Positions 33,499 through 44,419 of a stretch of 64,000 nt of DNA are shown here, in pieces. The DNA comes from Physcomitrium patens. Taxonomy: Eukaryota > Streptophyta > Bryopsida > Funariales > Funariaceae. Location of the stretch: positions 13,497,987 through 13,561,986 of the forward strand of contig NC_037275.1 in assembly GCF_000002425.4 (NCBI RefSeq). Direction: 5' to 3'. The notes under the pieces are model-generated. The model did not search any database, was not told the DNA's origin, and saw nothing but the letters and a program-made list of their open reading frames with translations. A program made the translations under genes and the position numbers. Each line of letters begins with the position of its first letter. Positions within the stretch are counted from its first letter, which is position 1.

Positions 33499-35846
33499 TT
33501 AAATCCTTCAACAATCTTTGGCAATGGTTTCTCCCTCAACCTATCTCGATTCCGTTCATGGTTAGGAAGTACTGTTAGAAATTGTACAGCTTTCCTCCCA
33601 TCTTCGCTCCGTATCCTTGCATAAGCAGAACCATGGTCAAGTACCTTTGTTTCCATCCGTGTTGCCGTGATATAAGGTTGTCCTAAAATCAACAGATAAG
33701 ACGTTGTATCTTGAACGAAGAAATGTTGCTCCGTCGCAACATCCCCAATCCGAATTTTGACATCTGGACAAGCTCCATATAATTCGCCTCGTGTGTTATT
33801 AGTTGCTCGTATTGCCCATCCATGTTCCATATCAATTGGCCATTTTTGCTTCTTATAAAGATCTTTAGACATGAGATTTATTTCAGAACCATGGTTGACC
33901 AAAGCAACTATTGGTTCTTCTATATCTCCTACCTTCACCAATACCTCAGTAGTTGCCCTTGCCCAATGCTTTTGAGTATAATGGCTCAAAGTTTCCATTT
34001 CCTTGTCACTAAAATCTTTGAAACGTACTCGCTGATTATACCCATTCTTTTCATTTGTTGGTTGCTTGTAACCAATATCAACCTCTTCTTCATCTCTACA
34101 TATTCTTACATCAATAACATGACTCATTCCAGTTTTGCTCATTAATTGCCTCTTTCGCTTAATGCTGTCAATGATAACATCATGAAACTCCTTCTTTGCA
34201 ATTCCCAAGACTTCTTTCAATGTGAATTCCACCTTAGCGTTTAATATACGTTCTTCCAACACCCCTTTCAAATTTGTTGCTGCTTCAATGTCAAAAAGTA
34301 GTTTATAAGCAATTGATTTGCTCTTATCTTTTGTCTCCGTTGTTTTTTCTCCCAATGATGCTGAGGTATCCTTTACATGCAATTCTTGTGAAGCTGCCTT
34401 CCGAGCCTTGTCTCCTTGAGTTTGCCTCTTAAAAGAATTTCCTTCTCTAGTATCATCAAAATTTCCTCGTCTTTTTTCTTCCATCAAAGCTTCATGTTGG
34501 CTCTTAGCAATATATGCATGAATTGAAAGAGACTCAACAGGATCCTCCCAACCTGTTCTTCCTCGTATTATAGCTGCAGTTCTCAATAACGCTTCTCGAG
34601 GTAATTTCCCTTCTTGCATTGTAGAAACGGCAGGAGCCCAAAACTCACTAGTTTCCGTACTTCCACCAATTTCATCATCTACTCTAGCACCATAACTTGC
34701 ACTTTCTCGTACTACTGTTTCATGCTCTTTTAAGTAATCTTGAACCAATGCTCTCATTCCTCCCTTGCCAAAATTGGTTTGAAAAAGATCCTCCCTATCT
34801 TTCAATGCTATCTTCCCATCTTTCCAGCAAATAATTTCCTGCTGTATCATATTATTAAATTCATTGCAATCTTTTCTAGTGTGTGAAGCATCATCACACC
34901 AAATGCATCTTTGTACATATCCTTGTTTTGAAACATTCTTCAAATTATTTATAGAAGTATTCTCTTCAAGTCTTGCCAATTTGATTTGAAGATCTCACAT
35001 TCCTCGTATAATTTCTTCCATTCCCATATCTGCTTTCTTTGATAAAGATGTCGAAGGTTGAAGTATAGGCATTGTTGGTGGTGTTGTACGTACTGGAGCT
35101 TTGGGTGCTTGTACTGTTTTTGGAATATTGTTCCTATCCTTCCTCCTTTCTTTTTTTATAAGCAACCCCACCGCATCTTCAACGTTCTTCCACTTTGTTG
35201 TCAATCCTTCATCTTCTTCTTTGTCTTCAAGAAGGGGTTCTAATTTCTCTTGCAATTCTCCATCAGCAGCTTGAAGAAATAGATCAACTTTGTTCGGCTC
35301 GAATGTCAATTTTTCTACCTTTGATAATTGAGAGTACTGCCTCTCAAATTCCCTTAGTAGCTCTGTTGCTTGCAAATTCTTATTGGGCCGTTCAATCCAT
35401 TCCAAAAACAGCTTCTTAGTAACGCGATCAGCATCTTCGAAGAAATATTCGTCTTTCAATGCATGTGAAAAATCCTCCCATGAATTCCCACAACGATCCG
35501 TAATCGATGTAATGTGGTCTCTTATCTCCGGTATCGTGGCAAGTCCAAATAGTGCAACCATTTTCTTCTCAGAAATCCGATTTAATTCCATTTCACGAAC
35601 ATAACATCTTAAATACCTTGAAATATTCCTCCCATCAAATTGATCAATTTTATTGACCACTGCTTGCAATGCTTTGGTTGCCAAAGCTTCCTTTCGATCA
35701 TTGCTTTGCTATTGCTGCATTGACAATGAGAAGGCTTGAAACAAACTAGCAATAGACGGATCCATGTGCATACCTTGTCCTTTAGAAGACTCCCCACCAG
35801 AAACTTCTCCCAAAAATCCTTCAAAATTTTTATTTTCGTTTTCCAT
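33474..35846 (-). pseudogene. W1 gag-protease frame (two internal stops)
   Basis: The frame starts at ATG 35,846 and ends at 33,474. A TAG lies at 35,709-35,711 and a TGA at 34,995-34,997. The first part is capsid-like (DQFDGRNISRYLRCYVREM). The second part has a zinc knuckle (CIWCDDASHTRKDC, CX2CX4HX4C) and then a retropepsin-like region with NHGSEINLM and LLILGQPY. So protease is fused behind nucleocapsid, and pol follows in the -1 frame. The catalytic Asp of D-H-G-S (kept in W4) is Asn here (33,894-33,896). It is nearly identical to W2, including the TAG. Confidence 0.85.
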
Positions 35847-35895
35847 AAAAATAAAGATAAAATAAACCGAAATCCAATACCTTCCACCTCAAGCT

Positions 35896-35913
35896 TTCAC
35901 GTCGGGTTCACCA
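35896..35913 (-). other. Primer-binding site of W1, tRNA-Trp type
   Basis: On the minus strand TGGTGAACCCGACGTGAA lies 4 nt after the LTR end. It is an 18-nt complement to the 3' end of plant tRNA-Trp, including CCA, as I recall that tRNA. Confidence 0.82.
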
Positions 35914-35917
35914 CTTA

Positions 35918-37221
35918 TGTCGTATTACGTGCTTTCCTGCTCGAGAACGCGCCGGGCGTCTGGCTGTAGAAGGTAGTATGAAGATTTGCCGATAGTCAAG
36001 CAGTCTATCAATTTTTGTCTGCTGGAATATAAACGACTGCAACAATGTACCGTAAATCTATACGGATGCTCTTCAACTGCTTGTCGAAGTCTTTTTTTTT
36101 TTTTTTGCCCCAGCCGATAGGTCTCTAGACGTTACAGAGAACCCGAAACAACCCAAACTATTAATCTTCAATACCGCTTTGTACTTACGATCTTGTATCC
36201 ACTGACTGTCCTGTTAGATTAACCCAATAAATTTCATTCACTCCGCATACTCAATCCTATAGACACCCCTTTAATCCTTCAATCACAGACGTAACTCGAT
36301 TTTACAAAACACTCAAAAGTATTCAACCCACTTCATTTAAAAATCCCGATTCACCATTACAACACTGACTTCAGCAGCGATTGCCTCAGTCTTCCCAAAA
36401 CTCTACGAAGAAGAAAAATCCAAATTCTATGTCTTTCCTTCTCCGACCTGAAGCATGAAGCTCCTCTCTCTAATTCCCTTGATCTTCAAAAAACTCCAAT
36501 GAAAACCGAACTGGTAACCTTGCAAATGCTTGAAAACTCGCTCCCCCCCCAATTCCCCTCTAACCTTATCCCGTGAATTTCTTCAATCTTCCGTCTTAGA
36601 TCCGGAATTGGCTCCCACCTCAAGCTTGGATCCAAAATTGGCTCTCGCCGTCAAGCTTTCTCCTCCTTTTTTATCTTTAAGAGATCCATTTACCGTAAAC
36701 AACGTTCCCTGATACGGCACAAAGAACATGACAGCGTGAAACAGAATCGAAACCCCGTAATCGGGACCACATTGAGTCGCCCGACCAATTCAGGTCCTAT
36801 ATTGGGAAAGATGCCCGTAGTAACCAGGATGTTCTTGTAATTGGGTCAAATTGGTCCTCGCTTCAGATTAGCTAAGACCCGTAGTAAGACCTGAATTTCT
36901 CGTAATTAGACTGCATTGGGTTGACCAGCCAATTCAGGTCTCATATTGGATAAGAGGACCCGGATTGGATTATCGAAATTGGATCCAATTGGCTCCTCGA
37001 ATCCGTCGTGTTAATTGGTCCTTCTCTTCTTGCTAACTCCCATTATTGGAATCGAATGGAGCATTTCAGTATGCCCCGGTGACTCTAACGGAGTGACTGA
37101 ACCTGACCACTCAGTATTTGTACTGAAATTGGTCGATGCTCCCAATATACGAGGTAACTGAATATTAATAAAATTCGCCTTTCTTTTTATTTTCACTGTA
37201 TAGTCGTGTTACAACACGTCA
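35918..37221 (-). repeat. 5' LTR of W1 (1,304 bp)
   Basis: In plus-strand reading it runs TGTCGTATTACG to AACACGTCA; the last bases show an ACGACA to ACGTCA change. A poly-T lies near 36,091-36,104. It abuts the W2 LTR at 37,222. Confidence 0.9.
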
Positions 37222-38437
37222 CCGTTACAGTCAGCCAGGGCATACTGAAATGCTCCATTCGATTCTAATAACGGGAGTTAGCAGGATGAGAAGGACCATA
37301 TCACACGACGGGTTTGAAGAGCCAATTGGATCCAATTTTGAGAATCCAATCCGGGTCCTCTTACCCAATATGAGACTTGTATTGGAGGGGCAACTCAATG
37401 CAGTCTAGTTACGGGAAAATTCAGGTCTTACTACGGGCCTCAGCCAGTCTAACGCGAAGACCAATTTGACCTAATTACGCGAGCATCCAGGTTACTATGG
37501 GCATCTTACCCAATATGGGACCTGAATTGGTCAGGCGACTCAATGTGGTCCCGATTACGGGGTTTCGATTCTATTTCGGGCTGTCCTGTTCTCTGTGCCA
37601 TTTCAAGGAACGTTGTTTACGGTAAATGGATCTCTTAAAGGTAAAAACAGAGGAGAAGGCCTTGATGACGTGAGCCAATTTCGGATCTAAGCTCTGATGG
37701 CGGGAGCCAATTCCGGATCTAAGATGGAAGATTGAAGAAATTCAGGGGATAAGGTTAGGGGAGAGAATAGTTTTAGGGGGGGAGGTTTTTTTTTTCTAGG
37801 AATCGGGGGGGGAGCGAGTTTTCAAGCTTTTGCAAGGTTACCAGTTCGATTTTCATTGGAGTTTTTTGAAGATCAAGGGAATTAGAGAGAGGAGCTTCAT
37901 GCTTCAGGTCGGAGAAGGAAAGACATAGAATTTGGATTTTTCTTCTTCGTAGAGTTTTGGGAAGACTGAGGCAATCGCTGCTGAAGTCAGTGTTGTAATG
38001 GTGAATCGGGATTTTTAAATGAAGTGGGTTGAATACTTTTGAGTGTTTTGTAAAATCGAGTTACGTCTGTGATTGAAGGATTAAAGGGGTGTCTATAGGA
38101 TTGAGTATGCGGAGTGAATGAAATTTATTGGGTTAATCTAACAGGACAGTCAGTGGATACAAGATCGTAAGTACAAAGCGGTATTGAAGATTAATAGTTT
38201 GGGTTGTTCCGGGTTCTCTGTAACGTCTAGAGACCTATCGGCTGGGGCAAAAAAAAAAAAAAAGACTTCGACAAGCAGTTGAAGAGCATCCGTATAGATT
38301 TACGGTACATTGTTGCAGTCGTTTATATTCCAGCAGACAAAAATTGATAGACTGCTTGACTATCGGCAAATCTTCATACTACCTTCTACAGCCAGACGCC
38401 CGGCGCGTTCTCGAGCAGGAAAGCACGTAATACGACA
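37222..38437 (+). repeat. Right part of the W2 5' LTR
   Basis: It continues the 28,492-28,628 fragment after the W1 insertion and ends TAATACGACA. From about 37,850 it is almost identical, inverted, to the W1 5' LTR; its left portion, including a G-rich stretch near 37,770-37,815, differs. Confidence 0.88.
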
Positions 38438-38441
38438 TAAG

Positions 38442-38459
38442 TGGTGAACCCGACGTGAA
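38442..38459 (+). other. Primer-binding site of W2, tRNA-Trp type
   Basis: TGGTGAACCCGACGTGAA, 4 nt after the LTR. It is identical to the sites in W1 and W4. Confidence 0.82.
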
Positions 38460-38508
38460 AGCTTGAGGTGGAAGGTATTGGATTTCGGTTTATTTTATCT
38501 TTATTTTT

Positions 38509-40881
38509 ATGGAAAACGAAAATAAAAATTTTGAAGGATTTTTGGGAGAAGTTTCTGGTGGGGAGTCTTCTAAAGGACAAGGTATGCACATGGATCCGTC
38601 TATTGCTAGTTTGTTTCAAGCCTTCTCATTGTCAATGCAGCAATAGCAAAGCAATGATCGAAAGGAAGCTTTGGCAACCAAAGCATTGCAAGCAGTGGTC
38701 AATAAAATTGATCAATTTGATGGGAGGAATATTTCAAGGTATTTAAGATGTTATGTTCGTGAAATGGAATTAAATCGGATTTCTGAGAAGAAAATGGTTG
38801 CACTATTTGGACTTGCCACGATACCGGAGATAAGAGACCACATTACATCGATTACGGATCGTTGTGGGAATTCATGGGAGGATTTTTCACATGCATTGAA
38901 AGACGAATATTTCTTCGAAGATGCTGATCGCGTTACTAAGAAGCTGTTTTTGGAATGGATTGAACGGCCCAATAAGAATTTGCAAGCAACAGAGCTACTA
39001 AGGGAATTTGAGAGGCAGTACTCTCAATTATCAAAGGTAGAAAAATTGACATTCGAGCCGAACAAAGTTGATCTATTTCTTCAAGCTGCTGATGGAGAAT
39101 TGCAAGAGAAATTAGAACCCCTTCTTGAAGACAAAGAAGAAGATGAAGGATTGACAACAAAGTGGAAGAACGTTGAAGATGCGGTGGGGTTGCTTATAAA
39201 AAAAGAAAGGAGGAAGGATAGGAACAATATTCCAAAAACAGTACAAGCACCCAAAGCTCCAGTACGTACAACACCACCAACAATGCCTATACTTCAACCT
39301 TCGACATCTTTATCAAAGAAAGCAGATATGGGAATGGAAGAAATTATACGAGGAATGTGAGATCTTCAAATCAAATTGGCAAGACTTGAAGAGAATACTT
39401 CTATAAATAATTTGAAGAATGTTTCAAAACAAGGATATGTACAAAGATGCATTTGGTGTGATGATGCTTCACACACTAGAAAAGATTGCAATGAATTTAA
39501 TAATATGATACAGCAGGAAATTATTTGCTGGAAAGATGGGAAGATAGCATTGAAAGATAGGGAGGATCTTTTTCAAACCAATTTTGGCAAGGGAGGAATG
39601 AGAGCATTGGTTCAAGATTACTTAAAAGAGCATGAAACAGTAGTACGAGAAAGTGCAAGTTATGGTGCTAGAGTAGATGATGAAATTGGTGGAAGTACGG
39701 AAACTAGTGAGTTTTGGGCTCCTGCCGTTTCTACAATGCAAGAAGGGAAATTACCTCGAGAAGCGTTATTGAGAACTACAGCTATAATACGAGGAAGAAC
39801 AGGTTGGGAGGATCCTGTTGAGTCTCTTTCAATTCATGCATATATTGCTAAGAGCCAACATGAAGCTTTGATGGAAGAAAAAAGACGAGGAAATTTTGAT
39901 GATACTAGAGAAGGAAATTCTTTTAAGAGGCAAACTCAAGGAGACAAGGCTCGGAAGGCAGCTTCACAAGAATTGCATGTAAAGGATACCTCAGCATCAT
40001 TGGGAGAAAAAACAACGGAGACAAAAGATAAGAGCAAATCAATTGCTTATAAACTACTTTTTGACATTGAAGCAGCAACAAATTTGAAAGGGGTGTTGGA
40101 AGAACGTATATTAAACGCTAAGGTGGAATTCACATTGAAAGAAGTCTTGGGAATTGCAAAGAAGGAGTTTCATGATGTTATCATTGACAGCATTAAGCGA
40201 AAGAGGCAATTAATGAGCAAAACTGGAATGAGTCATGTTATTGATGTAAGAATATGTAGAGATGAAGAAGAGGTTGATATTGGTTACAAGCAACCAACAA
40301 ATGAAAAGAATGGGTATAATCAGCGAGTACGTTTCAAAGATTTTAGTGACAAGGAAATGGAAACTTTGAGCCATTATACTCAAAAGCATTGGGCAAGGGC
40401 AACTACTGAGGTATTGGTGAAGGTAGGAGATATAGAAGAACCAATAGTTGCTTTGGTCAACCATGGTTCTGAAATAAATCTCATGTCTAAAGATCTTTAT
40501 AAGAAGCAAAAATGGCCAATTGATATGGAACATGGATGGGCAATACGAGCAACTAATAACACACGAGGCGAATTATATGGAGCTTGTCCAGATGTCAAAA
40601 TTCGGATTGGGGATGTTGCGACGGAGCAACATTTCTTCGTTCAAGATACAACGTCTTATCTGTTGATTTTAGGACAACCTTATATCACGGCAACACGGAT
40701 GGAAACAAAGGTACTTGACCATGGTTCTGCTTATGCAAGGATACGGAGCGAAGATGGGAGGAAAGCTGTACAATTTCTAACAGTACTTCCTAACCATGAA
40801 CGGAATCGAGATAGGTTGAGGGAGAAACCATTGCCAAAGATTGTTGAAGGATTTAAGGATTTTGGGGAGGTACCACTGTAA
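38509..40881 (+). pseudogene. W2 gag-protease frame (TAG 38,644 and TGA 39,358)
   Basis: A single frame from ATG 38,509 to TAA 40,879-40,881 is interrupted by TAG 38,644-38,646 (a Gln codon in W3 and W4) and TGA 39,358-39,360 (present in all four copies). Before the TGA lies the capsid-like domain. After it come the zinc knuckle CIWCDDASHTRKDC, a charged linker and a retropepsin-like region, where NHGSEINLM (Asn codon 40,459) replaces the catalytic Asp and LLILGQPY is the second strand. The product would be the structural polyprotein plus protease. The TGA splits it into CA and NC-PR units, which could be real gene organisation. Confidence 0.85.
39358..39360 (+). other. Conserved in-frame TGA between capsid and nucleocapsid (W2 copy)
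   Basis: The local sequence is GGAATGTGAGATCTTCAAATC. The same TGA occurs in W1 (34,995-34,997), W3 (51,737-51,739) and W4 (61,474-61,476), although W3 is clearly diverged around it. A fixed stop suggests a true ORF end, readthrough or reinitiation rather than a chance mutation, though descent from one mutated master is possible. Confidence 0.65.
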
Positions 40882-43800
40882 AGCGAGATTATGGAGGTAT
40901 AAAAGAGGAGGTACTCTCGCGAGATGAAGGTGCCTTTGATGCGAGTTTTATTAGTACATTGGAGAATGGAAATATTATGTATAAGAAGGTTGATGATTTT
41001 AAAAGAAAGGAAAGAAAAAGATTATATAATATTGAAGGACAATTACGCAAGATAGGTACATTGCAAGATGATGAGAGGATTTTGGGTGTTTATGAAGAAA
41101 ATGGACTGGAAGATTCATTGGAATTGATTACATCTATTGGGTTAGGGGATAATGATAAGATTGTTGAGATTCATTCGAGAGAGGTTTATACCATACTTGA
41201 ATCTTTTCAAGCACCAGAAGTCACTGTAGAGACGAGATATAAAACAACAGATAAGAAAGTAAAGCCTATTGCGAGACCATTATCAGAAGATTCTAAAGAA
41301 CAAATGGGAGAAGCATCAAAAGAAGCAAGTTTAAGAGATCCAATGAGTATTGGACATCAGTTTACTAAAGAAACTTTTGAAGAATTGAAGATTGGTTTTG
41401 ATGGTTCTTTATTACCGGAGGAAATTACTTGCTTCAAAAGGATGTTGGCTAAACAAGGTAGTTCTTTTGCCTTTGAATTTTATGAAATTGGGTGTGTGGA
41501 TCCGAATATTATAACACCTATGGTTATCTTCACTGTACCGCATGTACCTTGGAATCTAAGACCGATTCTAGTACCGAGGGCACATTTATCTAAATTGGTG
41601 GAACTATTAAAAGAAAAGATAAAGATGAAAATATTAGAACCTTCATTTGCGCCGTATTCTAGTCGATGGTTTACGGTACCTAAGAAGAATGGGTCACTAC
41701 GGTTTATTCAAGATATGCAACTGATGAATGCAGTAACTGTCAAGAATGCAAGAATTGGACCTATTGTGGATGAATTTGCTGAGGCGTTTGCTGGAAGGGC
41801 GATCTATTCAATGGGTGATTTGTATTCAGATTATGATCAATTTCAACTTGCCGAAGGAAGTAGAGATATGACAACGATGAGGACACCACTTGGATTGGTT
41901 AGAATGTGCACTCTTCCTCAAGGCGCGATCAATTCAGTTGTGCATATGATGAATGGGATGAATAAGGTATTGAGAGATTTTATTCCGGAAAAGACTATGC
42001 CTTTTCTGGATAATGTTCCTATAAAAGGGTGCAGAGAAGGAGACAAGGATGAAACTTTAGATACGAGGGGGTGTCGTAGATATGTTGTTGATCATATACA
42101 AGATTGTGAAAAGTTTTTAACTCAGCTTGGAGAAGTTCATCTTACATTATCGGGTATGAAGTCCATATTTTGAGTACGAGAGGTTGTAATTGTTGGACAT
42201 TTATGTGGATCTTACGGAAGAAAACCAGATCCGACTAAAGTTGATGCAAATGGAAGGATGAAAGAGGATTGTGATTCTTTAACAGAGGTTCGCAAGTTTT
42301 TGGGTGCATGTGTATTTTATCGAATCTGGATCCCTCATTTTGCTCACATAGTCGATCCATTATATGAACTGTTATGCAAGGGTTACCGATTTGAATGGGA
42401 AGAAAGGCATATTCAGGCAATGCAAAGATTGAAGAAATTATTGATGTGACCTCCAATATTGAGGAAGGTTGATTATAAGTGCAATAGACCACTGATTCAT
42501 ACTGTAGACGCTAGTCCAGTTGCCGTTGGATGGGCTGTGGGTCAAGATGATTCGAATGGGAGTAGATTTGCAGTTCGATTTGGGGCTAAAGTTTTAAGTA
42601 TTCATCAGCATGCATATTCGCAAGTCAAAAGAGAACTTTGGGGAGTCGTTTCGGCTATGAAAGCTGAAAAGGACTATTTGATTGGGGCAGTAGTAGTAAT
42701 TGAAACAGATTGCTTGCCATTGCTTGGAATGATTATTAACTGTTCAACGCCAGATATTGCAATGTTGAGATGGATTACTTATATTAAGTCACTAAATCCA
42801 AAATTTAAGCATATCATTGGAAAGGACAATTTAGTAACAGACATGCTATCTCGAGCAAGATACGAGAGGGAGGACGAAATGATTGAAGATATTGATGATG
42901 TCGGATTGAAATTCTATTCAATATCAAATCTCAACAGAGAAGACAAGCTATTTCTTGAAGAATCTTATGAAGGAGAATTATTGGATATTGGTCATTATTT
43001 GAATACCTTGACTAAGCAGGGGAATTGGTCTATAGAAAAATTCAAACAAATAAGAAAAAAAACATATGGATTTTTACTTCGAGATGGATTCTTATGGAAG
43101 AGACCAACGAAAGGAATTGGGATGCCACAACGAGTGATAGGCAAAAGGGAAGAAAAACTAAAATTATTAAAGGAGTTTCATGATAGTTTATGGGCAGGGC
43201 ATAGAGGAATCTGGGCTACTTTTGCTAAACTCAAGGAACGATATTGGTGGAAAAATATGTATCGAGATGTGCTCTCATTTGTAGAGTCATGTGAAATTTG
43301 TCAATTGTATTCTAATATCCGACATCGAGATGGTCTTCATCCTACGTATCTTTTGGCTATTCATTTTAAATGGGTTGTTGATTTGGTTATTATGCCGGTT
43401 GGGTTATGGCAGATGAGATATTTGGTTTTAGCTCGTGAAGATTTATCAAATCAAGTAGAAGGAAGAGCATTGAGGACAAAATCTACAGAGGAAATTTGTA
43501 GGTTTTTGCTTAAAGATGTCATTTGCCGTTACGGGTGTATAGGAAAAATCACTGCAGATCATGGAGAATTAAATGCACAAGAAGCTCGTAAGTTCTTTGA
43601 AAGATGTGGAGTTAAACTATCACTGACTACTGCTTATAATTTAGAAGGGAATGCAAAAAGCGAACGCGGTCACCTATCGATTGTGAAAGCATTAGTGAAA
43701 GCTTGTAATGGGAAAGTTAAAGAGTGGCCACGGCTTTTGCCATTTGCATTATGGGCTGATCGTACAACACATAGTTCGGTGACAGGATATATGCCAGTAG

Positions 43801-44357
43801 AACTTATGACAGGTCAAAAACCAATTATGCCGATTGAAGAAAAGGTACTTACTTGGAGTATGCTACCATGGGAAGATGAATTGACAAGAGAAGAACTTCT
43901 GGCTATTAGGATTCGACAATTGGAGCAAAGAACGGAAGATGTCTTAATAGCATTGGAAAGGTTAGAAAGAGCAAGGTTACAAAACAAGGTGCGATTCGAT
44001 AAGCAACATCGATTGAGACCAAAAGCAATCGAGGAAGGTGACTAGGTACTTGTTTATGACAATAGTCTGGATAATCAACATAGTACTTTGCGGAAATTTT
44101 CAAAACGTTGGTTTGGACCATATGTTATAACAACTGTTCATGATAATGCGACTTAGTCATTACGGGAGTTAGATGGTTTAAAATTGAAAATACCAATTGC
44201 AGGGAAGCGAGTAAAAATATTTAAACAAAGACACGCAGAGATGAATATGGAAGACTTTAATGAAGGTACAGAGATTCCCCAGCAAGAAGATGAAAGTGAT
44301 ATGGATAATGAAGGTGACGAAGACGAACTGGACAAAGACGTAGGGGATATATTCTGA
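40857..44357 (+). pseudogene. pol: W2 pol: reverse transcriptase, RNase H, integrase (four stops, no indels)
   Basis: The frame is -1 relative to gag and overlaps it by 25 nt (40,857-40,881). The overlap contains TTTTGGGG, where a P-site Phe tRNA could re-pair after a -1 slip. Reverse transcriptase shows PKKNGSLRFI and YSMGDLYSDYDQF, and FLDN in place of FLDD (second Asp lost, codon 42,012-42,014). RNase H shows TVDASP, QVKRELWGVV and IETDCLPLL. Integrase shows HDSLWAGH...CEICQ, then Asp in KWVVDLV, Asp in ITADHGELN and Glu in GNAKSERGH. The C-terminal RWFGPY is a GPY/F-like motif, followed by an acidic tail with no chromodomain. Stops lie at 42,171 (TGA), 42,447-42,452 (TGA), 44,043 (TAG) and 44,154 (TAG). 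Confidence 0.88.
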
Positions 44358-44401
44358 ATCAAACAGCAATTGGGTAAATTGGTGCATACTGGAAGATGCA
44401 T

Positions 44402-44419
44402 AGGTTCAGAGGGGGTGGA
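44402..44419 (+). other. Polypurine tract of W2
   Basis: AGGTTCAGAGGGGGTGGA abuts the 3' LTR. Confidence 0.8.

Larger units (their letters stand above)
28629..37221 (-). mobile_element. W1: Ty3/gypsy-like element of the tRNA-Trp family, inserted in the W2 LTR
   Basis: The element is 8,593 bp on the minus strand with LTRs at 28,629-29,934 and 35,918-37,221. It is flanked by CCGT on both sides (28,625-28,628 and 37,222-37,225), a 4-bp target duplication in the host LTR; a 5-bp duplication is possible if the LTR end is set one base differently. Internal order is primer site, gag with protease, pol, polypurine tract. Several stops, a 118-bp tandem duplication and a deletion in integrase make it non-autonomous. 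Its gag half is almost identical to W2, while part of its pol is almost identical to W4. Confidence 0.92.

Noticed and set aside
33822-34145. 107-codon plus-strand frame repeated at 40,210-40,533 on the minus strand
   Set aside because: Its conservation only reflects the duplicated W gag on the opposite strand. It is hydrophobic because it is antisense to charged gag codons.
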